A program made the position numbers and the translations under genes. Below are positions 24,501-36,500 of a DNA stretch of 64,000 bases, one piece after another (the first letter of the stretch is position 1; the number at the start of each line of letters is the position of its first letter). The notes below the pieces were generated by a model that was not told the origin of the DNA, searched no databases, and saw only the letters and a program-made list of their open reading frames with translations. The stretch comes from Sternotherus odoratus (lineage: Eukaryota; Chordata; Testudines; Kinosternidae), in NCBI GenBank assembly GCA_032164245.1, contig JAVMKO010000001.1:288865041-288929040 (forward strand). The letters are read 5' to 3'.

Positions 24501-27500
24501 GATGTCAGTGTCTAGATCAATTGATTTCTGCCAAAATTTCAAGGCATTTTTGAGGGGAGAGGTGGAGCTAGTCTGTATGCAGATCCATTAGAAAATAACT
24601 TCCCAGCTGGGGATTCACAGCTGTTCTCTCCTCTGTGGGGAATGGACACTGCACAACCAAAATCTCATTTATGGCTGCCAACTTCAAGGCAGGTTTTTAG
24701 ATCCCTAGCTAGGACCAACTATAGATAGAGGTTGGGGTGCTGTGATTAGTTTATATGCAGACTCTCATAAACTCTTAAAAGCTCCTAAAAACTGTAATGA
24801 TGAGCACTACATAAACTCCTTGAAATACAGAAATGAGTGGTCACTCTGCTGGGGTGTGTCACTTAGCAGATTCTATTGGCTTACATTCATAACCCTGTTG
24901 GTTCTTCACATAATGTGTTTTTTTCCCCCCCCCAGGGATCTATGCAGCAAGTTAGTTCCCATTTCTTGGAGCAGACACTTGACAAGAAGCTGATGTCCGA
25001 TTTAAGGGTACATAAACCTTGTCCTTCATTATTCTGTCCTCCCCTGCCTCCCTCCTCTACCCCCCCATACCTAGTATACTAAATTGCACAACAGGTATGT
25101 TAATATCAAACACATTTGTTTATCTTTTCCATGCCTCAGGACAATTGAGAGTTGATGGATTTTGGCAGGTTGACTTTACTGTAACAGAAAATGAACCCTA
25201 AACTGCTTCATTAGCGTTGTGTTCTTGTAATAAATCACTCCTGTTGCTGTTCAGGTTTCATTGAGGAGAGAGTGGAATTAGCATACCATCTTGACACCAT
25301 TTTGTTTTAGAGCTTCTCTCATTTATTGTGAATAGAAAGATTGTGCTCCAGTTTTGGGAACATGCTATAGCACAAGATCTTATAGGGTCTCCTTGTCAGT
25401 CATTTCAAATGACTTAATGCTTAGAATTGGGACTCGTTTGTTTTTTTTACCCTAACTTTATAGCTGATTCATATAGTGACCTTAGGCAAAATCATTCTTC
25501 TCTTTGGCTCAATTTTTCCATCTACAAAATGGACTCATCTGTATCTCACAAGGATGATGGGGCTAAATTCACTAATATTTTTAAAGTGTATTCAGATCCT
25601 CAGTTGGATGGAAAGTGAATGTAAGGCTTTGTCTGCACCGGGCATATGAAGTGTGTTAGGAAATGTGCAGACATTTTGATTAACACATGGTTTAATGCTA
25701 ATTAGTGTCTAATATAGACAGTCATGTTAAAGTGGTAGGGCTTAGCTGCAATTTAACAAGGGTCGCCACAGAATTGTGTTTAGCAATATGTTAATTAAAG
25801 CATGTTAGATATTACAGTAAAATCTCGATTTAACGGACTAATTCGGGCGAGGGGGTGTCCGTTAAATCAAAAAGTCCGTTATTTAATAATAATAAAAAAA
25901 AGAGCTGTCGGAGCAGCAGCCTGCCTGCCACAGGATCGGGGACCCAGCTCCGCAGCCTGCCCGCTGCCGGGAGCCATCAGCCAGCCCACCCACTGGCGGG
26001 AGCCGGCAGCCAGCCTGCCCGCTGGCGGGAGCTGGCAGCCAGCCCGCACGGGTCCCGGCTCCCGGGACCCAACAGCCAACCCTCCCGCTGCCATGACCCG
26101 GGCGGCCGCCGGGAGCCGGCGGCCAGCCCGCCAGAAATGGATCAGGAATGCATCAGACTTGCTCAGAAATTTTGTCCGTTGCATCCGAAGTCTGTTAAAT
26201 CGAGGTCCGTTAAATCGAGGGTTTACTGTACTCTTTCCCTACTGAAAACAAAGCACAATATATTGAGTAATTTTTCACATAAGCGGAGGGTAGCTTTCAT
26301 GTCTCTCAGCCATTACAACTCTTCCTCCTATCAGTGTTGAAGTCTCTTGCTATATAACCTTGTTATGTCACCAGAGCAAGTCAAAGAATCCTGTGGCACC
26401 TTAAAGACTAACTAAAGTTAGTTAGTAAACTTTAGTTAGTGTTTAAGGTGCCACAGGACTCTCTGTCACTTCTGCAATTCCAGACTAACACAGCTACCTC
26501 TCTGATTCAGAGCAAGTCAGTTAATGCACCAATAGTTCCTTTAAAATTTAATAGCCTTTATGGTACATCTGGGTTGTAATCGATCATATTTGTTTTCACA
26601 GAGGAAGCGCACTGCACATGAACGGGCCAAAGAGCTCTACAGCTCTGGGGAGTTTTCAAGTGGCAGAAAATGGGGAGACGATGCACCCAAAGAGGAAATA
26701 GACACAGGCGCTGTGAACTTGATTGAATCGGGAGCTTGTGGGGCTTTTGTTCATGGCCTGGAAGATGAAATGTACGGTGAGTGTTAACTTTGTATGTGGC
26801 AACCAAAGAAAAGAGGATCTGAATGTAAAATCCCTAACATACTGGATAATGTCACCTTCCAAAATTCATGTTGTTTGGAACAGATATTTTATTTTTTAAA
26901 CAAGTGACTAATATAGTGCAAGGTTTTTTTTCATTACCATCTCAGTGAGGGTGAGCAAGTAGATTTTGTTCCTGGTTGGTAAATATTCGTGATTTCTCGA
27001 GACTGAATTAATGTTAACTCAGCACTTTGGACAGGCAAAGCATTCTGTATTAGGGTGTCCTGAAATCAGTAACTTTTTATAAGCTGTTAATTTAGGTAAG
27101 TGTGTAGGGAAAAGAGTGTCTACTTCTACTGTTCAAGGACCAGCTCCAGCGCCCATTGGATGTGTTTTTATTGACTTCAGTAAGCTAGATTGGGTCCTAA
27201 ATTGGAAACTTTAGTTGCTGTTGCTGGAAATGGACAGATTCTCTAGAGTCGAGAGGAAGGGGGAACTATGTTCGTCTTGCAACGATTTAAAGCATGTTTG
27301 TCCTCTCTCACTGTAAATGGTTTTAACAGAGTTGGCCAGTTGTAGTTTGAAGCACAGCATTGGAACCCAACCCTGGAGTTCTCAACCTGGCTATGACAAT
27401 GACATTGACCTTGTTGATGAGACTCAGCAAGGTCACTTCACCTCTCTGCCCCAGCTTCCTAGGGTGACCAGATGGGAAGAGTGAAATATCAGGACACACC

Positions 27501-30500
27501 GGGGGGGGGGAGGAGGGGGGGGGGCTGGAGGAGGGGGGGGGCACGAGCGCGGGGGGGGGGGAGCAGGAGCAGGCCACAGCGGCTGGAGGCTCTCTGTCTC
27601 TGCGGGTGGGGGTGGGGGGGCAGTGGACTCTCTACCCCCCCCCGCCCCCCTGCTGCAGCATGCGTCTCCGGGAGGCAGAGCAGAGAGAGCTCTCCTGGCC
27701 GTTGCCGTGGCCCGCCCACCTACCCCTGAATGCAGTCTCTGCTGGGGGGAGGTGCCGAGGGGGGGAGCAGGGGGCTATCTGCTGCTGCTCCCCTCACCCG
27801 CTGTCCCGCTCTCGGCGCTGGTTGCATGCAGGGGGGGTCCACTCTGCCCGCCCTGCATGTTCCACCCCCGCCTGTCTCTGCGGGCGGGGGGAAAGGCACT
27901 GGCAAGCCGGCAGCAGCAGCAGGTCCCTCCCCTGCCTCCCAGGGGGAGGGCGGGGACCTGCGGCAGCCACGCTTGGCCCGACCCCCAGCCAGGGAGCACA
28001 GGGCCCAGCCAAGAAGGGGGGGGGGGAGAGGGGGGCTCAGCTTCCCGCGCTCGTCCCGCGGCAGCCGATCGGCCCAGCCCCCAGCTGGGGAGTGCAGGGC
28101 CCAGCGGCTGCCGCGATCTGCCTGTTCCCCCGGCCTGGGAGCACGGGGCCAGTGGCGTGCCGCGATTGTCCGCCCCGACCGGGGAGTGGGGGCTGGCGGC
28201 ACGCCGCTAACAGCCCGGCCCCGGAGCACGGGGCTCCGCGGCAGAAGGGAGCGGGGTCGGGCCGGCAGCCAGCCAGCATGTGGCTGCCTGGGGCAGTGGG
28301 CGGGGCTGTGCTGCCTACGTGAACCCTGCGCGCGTAGGGCTCATCTATAAATTCCGGAAATCGGGACAAATGGCGTCCCGACCAGAGTTTCGTCGGGACG
28401 CGGGACAGAAGGTAAAAAATCGGGACTGTCCCGATAAAATCGGGACGTCTGGTCACCCTACAGCTTCCCCATTTGTGAATTGTGAATAATTCTTACTCCT
28501 CCTATCTCCCGGGGCTATTGAGAGGGTTAATGTTAGCGAAGTGCCTTGAAGATGAAAATTTCTATGAGCTATAATTGCTGATCGTTGCTTTTAAAATGTA
28601 TCACATGGATGGAGCGACATTAGGAAGTACAGGGTGTGCTCTAAAAAGCACCTCTGTAAAATCATATTGTAAAGATTGTTTTGTTGCTCTACAACTTCTG
28701 TATTAGGCTTGCTCAATTTTCAATTAAAATTGTGTGGTGTTTCTGTCAAAATCCTTCTGGGATGTGAAAAATAACTGGTTCTTTTTTCATCCAACTTGCT
28801 ATCACATAGATTTTTTTGCTCTGCAGTGCCAAAGGTACCGTTTCTATCCGTGAAGAAAGTGATTGACTCACAGAATACACACAGATCTGGTGAACTGATG
28901 TGGAAATTAATTATTTACACAGTCACCCTCTGACCATTACTGCATTTTAAGTACTACAGTCCCACCTTATACACAGCATTGCAGCCTTCCCAATCACTAA
29001 TTTTTACTCTGTATCTTAGTCTGCCTTGTGAGAGCAGTGTCAATGAAATGCATTTTAATCTGTGCTGCCTTAACTGTAGTGGATGAGGGGAAAGGATCTA
29101 TAATTAAATAAGCAGACGTCTTACTGTCATTGTATTTTTTCCAGTTAATCAGAGGCATCTGGAATCTCACCATGTTTTTCAAGAACAATAGGCCTAACGT
29201 GCTACATTTGCAAATTTTAATTCAGTGTTTTCAAGCTGAGCTTTTTGAGATGAAAACTAGAAATGTCTTACAACATGTCAGATTTAGTTCTGTTGTTGTT
29301 ATGATCGCCATTCACGAAAGCTTGCAGAAACTGGATGAGAGAGTCTTTTCCCTTCATTTAATGGATTACATGTGGAGGAACTTCAAATACTGACAGTGTG
29401 TTTTACAGCTTCAATACATGTTTGCTGTTGGGCTATCCCTTCTGGTCTTTCCTATAACATGTATATTAATCATTCACATGGTACCTCTTCCCTTCTGAGG
29501 GATCACAATAGCTCTAAACCAAGGGTTCTCAAACTTCATTACATTGCAACCCCCTTCTGACCACAAAAAAAATTACTACAGGATCCCAAGAGGCGGGACT
29601 GAAGCCTGAGCCCCCCACCATCCTGGGGGAGGGACAAAATCCATGCCCCACTTCCCTAGGCTGGGGGGGCCAAAGCCCCAGGAAAGAGGCCTGTAACCTG
29701 AGCCCTTGGGCTTGGGGTTTGGCCCCGAAACCCAGCAAGTCTAAGCCAGCCCTGGAGATCCCATTAAAATGGGGTCGCGACCCACAGTTTGAGAACCGCT
29801 GCAGGGTTCACTTTTTCTGCTACTGAAGCACAATCACCCTGGGGTGAAATGTAACTTTTATAGAGAACTACACAGCAAGTGAAGGAAGGATGTGAAGAAT
29901 ACTCTAGACAATTTAAATGGCACGAAGACTACGGGGAGGCAGAATGTAATTATCCAAACCCCTACTCCTGCAAAACATGCCATGGCTCTAATAATAACTT
30001 GTTTTTTCTCTCACCTTAAAGTACCTCCATTGTCACTTCAGATTGTAGCTTGTGCTGTTCAGAACTGATAATTGGAGTGAGTGATACCTAACTGCATCAC
30101 TAGATTTTCCCTATTGGTCTCCTATTAAAATTCTGATCCTTGCATAGCTTGAAGTCTGGCCGTTAGGTGATACAGCTTTGGCCAGTATTAAAAATAACCC
30201 TAAATAAGATTCTTTTTTCCTTCTTTCAGAGGTTCGGATTGCTGCAGTCGAGGCTCTCTGTATGCTGGCTCAGTCTTCGCCTTCATTTGCAGAGAAGTGT
30301 CTTGATTTTCTAGTCGACATGTTTAATGATGAGATCGAAGAGGTACGATTGCAGTCGATACACACGATGAGAAAAATCTCCAACAACATAACGCTGCGAG
30401 AGGACCAGCTAGATACCGTGCTAGCTGTCTTGGAGGCAAGTGTTCTTTTTGGAAAGAGCTTCCCATGGCCATTGCCTTTGATTTCCTAGAATTTATTACC

Positions 30501-33500
30501 TTTGATTTTTTTATGAAAAGTCAAGATACTTGCTGATGTAGAGTATGGCCTAAACTTTCAAAAAAGCTAAAGTTGGATACCCAAAAATCAAGGCACCTAG
30601 AATCACTAATCATGTCTGAAATGTAGTTCTACATCTTTTGTTGTTGTTTGTATTCCTACATTGATTTATCATTCATGTTATGCCAGTTGAAAAGTGATAA
30701 TTGATGCTTTCTGTAGCATCTCTGATCCTGAAGGATTTGTGAGCCCTTTGGCTAATACTTTCTAACTTGGTAACTAAATCCCTATTTGGGCACCAAAATA
30801 AGTGGCCTGTAAATCATGCCACTTTTGTTTAGGGACCCCTGTTTGAAAATTTTGGCCTTTGCCTTTACCATTTTATTTTTAACCCCATTGCTTTCACCAG
30901 CTGCTCCTACCATGTCTGTCTCCTCTTCCACTGGCTGCTTCTTGCTTTTGTTATCAAACTCCTTGTACTTGCTTTCAAGTCTGCACAACTCTGCTCTGGT
31001 TCTAATGTCTTATTATTCTTGACTTTCCTCTTCTCGATTCATGTGCCTATCCAGCCCTTTATAATCTTCTCCCACTTTTGTTTCCCTGCCTTTTTCCTTG
31101 CGATCCCTATGCCTGATTCAATGCTTTTATTGTCTCTCTCAAGTCCCTCTCTAGGACACACTTTCTTCGTGAAGCTTTGCCCACTCAGCAGTGTTAGTTT
31201 ATTTAAAAAAAACCAAGACAAACACTGAACATTCTGCACAGCCCTGTGATACTTCCACCCTTTCATCACCCATTGCACTATCTTTGTTTAGTTAGACTGA
31301 GATTCTTAACACCAGGGCTTCTGTTTCTTCTCATGATATTGCTGTTCAGCAAATCGTAAATAAAAGAAAAAACCCACCACTGAAATGCACCACTGGAGCA
31401 GAACACAAAAGCTTTTTAACAGCACACATTAACAATGCATAAGTACCGGTAAACAATAATGTGTACATTTGAAACTACAGAGTGTATTTTAGGCAGGTAG
31501 AATGTAATTTTTCAAATTGGAATTCAGCTATGGCACCATAGTAAACACTTGTACAAATACAGCTATAGGACCTCCATGTTACAGTGTATGTGAAAGGTAA
31601 CACTTCTGGCAGCAAAGTGCCTCTTGAAATGTTTTTCTGTCTTAAAAGGTGACTGCAAAAATGATATTGTGGGGTTCCATGTTTGTTGTCTCATTGGATT
31701 CCAATATCAAGTTTTGTACAGTTCAGAAATAAAAAGATCCCCCTGACTCCCAGCCTGGCAAACTCAACCTAGGAACTGAGAGTCATGCTGGGCTCTGTTC
31801 ATCCCATACATCATCTCCAGTAATAGATTTTGCAGGCCAGATTATGGCCTTCAGTGACACTTTGCAAACCCATTTAAGGCTGTCTGGGGCATAACTTCTG
31901 CCGCTGAAGTGAATGGGAATTTTACCTGATTAAGAGCCTACAGGCTCTAGCTTCAAATGCTGAATAAAGGAACACTTCTTCCTAAACGGCTAAATGTAGT
32001 TTTTCAACCATCATCTGTTTGGCCATGCAATAGTTATCCAGCACCTCTAAATATCTACCAGAGACACTGTTGCCTGAGGATACCAGTTGGTATATTTACC
32101 ACTCCTACTGATTTTCATTTGAGAGAGTGAAGAGTGGAAAAGTTTTCATCCGTGAAAGGATGTGTAAGTGAGACATCTTGGCTGAGTTCAAAAGAAACAG
32201 AGCCTGCAGCAGTTGGGCAGGACTGATGTTCCTCTGGGTTTTGCTGTAACCTATTAGAAACAGACATTGGATTTAGGGAACCTATGGGAATAATTCTACA
32301 AACCAAGTAAAAGGAATCAACATCTTTAAAATATGTATATATATGCATATATACACATGTGCATGTTAATAGAGCTTTTGCTTTTTAGGATTCCTCCCGA
32401 GACATTCGGGAAGCACTTCATGAACTACTGTGCTGCACCAATGTCTCAACTAAAGAAGGCATCCATCTTGCATTGGTGGAGCTGCTGAAAAACCTAACCA
32501 AATATCCTACTGACAGAGAGTCCATATGGAAGTAAGTATTGCGTTTCTACATGCTTCTTGCTTGTCCACTTTTTTTAGGGACCGTACTCCCAGCACCGTA
32601 CCCCCAGCACCAGATCTAAGACACTGGTCCCTAATGCTGGCTTCCCGGTTTTGGTCCCCAGCCCGGGCATCTCGACACCTGTCCCCTGGATCATCGACAT
32701 GGTGCAGGTCCCTGGTGCAGCACTGTGCGGCGCCACCGGGGTCATCTCAGTTGAGATTTGTGTTTTCGGACTCGGATGGTGACTCACGCTATTCCCGTCA
32801 CAGCAGGCGTAGATCCAAGAAGTAACGGAGGGAGGTGCCAATGACATGGCAACTCCTAGTAAAAGCGTCTGGCACAATGGTCTTTTTGGACCCCTTCGGC
32901 TTATCGTCAGGCCCTGGGATCCTTTTCTAGGGGCTCCCTTTTGGTGGCCTCGGAGCACCGACCACTCTAGACAGCCAAGAACTGGCGAATTCCCCGTGGT
33001 TCTTAGGCGACCCCGGTGAAAGCCCCACAGCCATTTCTGAGACACGACCCATTGTAAGGCCAGGCTACTGCCCCCTCTCAGCTAGGGTCGCCACAGAGGT
33101 CCCAGATGCTGAACAGGAGGAGTTCAGGGAGCTGGAGGGTCAGGAGGACCCTGAACCACCTTTGACCTCCTCATTTTTGTCCCTGGATGAGGCGGTGGCA
33201 GGAGCTTCAACCTCGGGTCCTCTCCCAATTGACAACAGGGCCCACCAGGACTTTCTATGAAGGTTTGCCTGTAACATGGGGTTGCAGGCATAGGAGGTGG
33301 TTGAGTCCAAAGATCCCCTAGTCGACATCCTTGTACCAGAGGGACTGTCCAGAGTAGCTCTGCCACTAATAAAAATGATCTGTAGCAATATTAGGACTCT
33401 CTAGCAGACCCCTGCCTCAATCCCGCTCACTGCTGGGGGGCATAGAGGAAGTACTTTGTTCTTTCCAAGGGATATGAGTACCTGTTCTCTAACCCACAGC

Positions 33501-36500
33501 CATGTTTCCTCATAATGTTGATGGTGAATGAGAGAGAGAGACCCGGGCAGAATGGGCTGGCCCCTAAATCCAAAGAGTTGAAAAGGACGGACCTTTTCGT
33601 CAGGAAAATCTATGCAACTGGGGGCTGCAGCTGAGAATAGCTAAACCAGCAGACTACCCTCAGCGGGTACAACTTCAACTCGTGGGCCTCCATGTTGAAG
33701 TTTAAGGAGCTGATTCCACCAGACTCCAGAGCTGAGTTCTCGGTGATCGTTGAGGACGGGAAGGCATGAACCTCCCTCCAGGCTTTATTGGACTTGGCAG
33801 ACTCAGCCATCCACATCTTTTTCTCAGGAGTAGCCAGGGTCTGGGTTGCCCCCAGAGCTGCAGCAAACCCTTCAGGACCTACCATTCGAAGGCACAGGGT
33901 TATTTTTGGAGCAAACAGACTCCAAGTTGCACAGCCTCAGAGACTCCTGCACACCCTGGCAACCCAGCAACAACATTTCAAGCCCCAAATGCAACAACAG
34001 TGCCCATATCTTCCTCTGCTGAGACAGGATTTTTATAGGGGCAGGAACAGCTGGTGCAAACCTTCCAGTCCCCCTGTGGGCAGGGTCAAGGCCCGACCAA
34101 ACTGTCATTGGACTCTAAAAAGGCTTTTTGAAGGTGTGCCCGAGAACAGCTCACCTTCCATTACACTGGATCCTTCCCCCTGTTTTATGAATCGTCTGTC
34201 CCACTTCTACTGTGCTTGCTCCTAAATAACATTGGTTCGCTGGCTTCTTTGCACAGTAGAAGTAGGATATTTTCTCCAATTCTGCCTCTCCTCCCCACCC
34301 CTCTTCCCTGTCCCTCTTCAGGGACCCTTCTCATGAGCAGCTCCTTATCCAGGATGTGCAGCATCCTTATCCAGGATGTGCAGATGCTCCTCACATCAGG
34401 GGCAGTGAAGGAGGTTCCTCAGGAGCTAAGGGGCAAGGGATTCTATTCCTGTTATTTCCTAATCCCCAAAGCCCAAGTGGGGGGTCTCAGACCCATCCTA
34501 GACTGCGAGGACTCAACAAATTCATGGTGAAGTTAAAGTTTCACATGGTCTCCCTAAGTACAATTATCCCTTCTCTGGATCCGGGAGACTGGATCCCTCA
34601 ACATGAAAGTCATGTACTTTCACATAGCTGTTTGACCAACACACAGATGATTTGTATGGTTTGTGGTCAATCAAAAACATCAGTTCACGGTCCTCCCCTT
34701 TGGCCTGTCAACAGCCCCCCGAGTGTTCACCAAGTGCATGTCAGTCATAGCAGACTTCCTCCAGAGAAGCCAGGTCTATCCCTACCTCGACAACTAGCTA
34801 CTATGGGGTGCTCCAGGAAGCAGAGTCTTGAGTCTGATTAGTCAGATGCAGTTTCGAGAGACTGGGATTCCTCCTCTATGTTAACAAGTCAACCTTATCA
34901 CCCACCCAAAGAACAGAATTTATTGGGGCAGAGCTGGTCTCAGTACAGGCAAGGGCGTTCCTGCCAGAGACCCGATTCCAAGCCATAAAAGACATTATTC
35001 AGAGCATCAGGTGGTACCCGACCACCACAGCAAGGAGGTGCCTCAGTCTCCTTTGCCACATGGTGGTCTGCATTTACATGGCTGGTCATGGCAAATGGAG
35101 GCTTAGGCCAGTCCAGGTGTGGCTCACTTTGGCAAAGCACATGGGACAGGACATCCTGGATGTAGTGGTCACGGTGCCAGGGCAAATACAAGTACTTGTG
35201 TCCTGCCAGTGGTGGCTCGACCCCCGGGCAGTATGCGAGGGAGTCCCATTTAGCAACCCTCAGCCCTCCTTGTCCCTTGTAACAGACGCGTGAGCTCTGG
35301 GTGGGGCGTGCATTTGGGAGACCTACAAACACAGGGCCTATGGTCATGGGAGGAGCTTCCCCTTCATATCAACATCCAGGACCTCAGGGCAGTATGGTTA
35401 GCATGCCAAATCTTTCAGTTCTGACTATGAGGTCAGTTCATGGCAGTGATGACGGACAACACCACTGCAATGTTTTACATCAACAAGGAGGGTGGAGCCC
35501 TTCCTCCTCCTTATGCCAAGAAGCCCTCCGGCTATGGGAGTTCTGCTTAGGATGCCTGCAGGTAAATGGAGTGGGCTATCTTCCAGGAGTGCAGAATGAG
35601 CTAGCAGACCACTGCAGCAGATCATTCCTCAATCACGAGTGATCCCACCGGCTGGATATCATACGCTCCATCTTCCCAAGGTGGGGGTTTCTTCAGGTGG
35701 ACCTGTTTGCCACCAGGAGCAACAGGAAGTGTCCAATGTTCTGCTCCTTCCCATGTCACAGTCCTGGTTCAATCACAGATGTGTTCCTGCTTCCCTGGGG
35801 AGGCCGTCTGTTGTACGCCTTTCTACTGATCCCTCTCCTACTCAAGGGACTTCTCAAACTCCGCATGGACAGAGCAGAGGTAATTCTGGTGGTCCTGACA
35901 ACACTGGTACACCACACTCCTGGAGCTGTCAGTGGACACTCTGATTAAATTACTACTGCATCCCGATCTGATCACTCGGGACCATAGCCGCCTTTACCAC
36001 ACGGACCTCCTGTCCCTTCATCTCATGGCCCGGAAGTTTCATTGTAAGAACCAGTAAGGGAGGTCCTACTTGTCAGTAGAAAGTGATCTACTAGGGCCAC
36101 ATATCTAGCAAAGTGGAAAACATTCACTTGCTGGTGTGCCCAGCAGCATACACCTCCAGTACATTCACCTCTCATTATGCTATTACCCTGCATGCCAGAG
36201 ATGATGCAGCATTCTGCAGAGCAGTGCCCCAATCAGCATTTCCTTAACTCCGACCCCACCTCCAGGGTGGAGTTTGGGAGTCACCTGATTGAAATTGACA
36301 TGAACACGCCCTCGAAATAAAAACAGTTACTCACCTTCTCATAACTGATCTTTGAGATAGGCTGTTCATGTCCATTCCAATACCCGCCCTCCTGTTCCTC
36401 TGTTGGAGTAGCCGACAAGAAGGAAATGAGGAAAGGCCGGGTCAGCAGGGTCATATATTGAGTGCCATGAACACACTACTCCAGGGTGCTCGACAGCCAA

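Noticed and set aside
27606..28350. Open frames of 195-238 codons
   Set aside because: They overlap on both strands inside a GC-rich hAT element. Gly/Pro/Arg/Ser-rich composition without domain resemblance fits base composition, not a gene.
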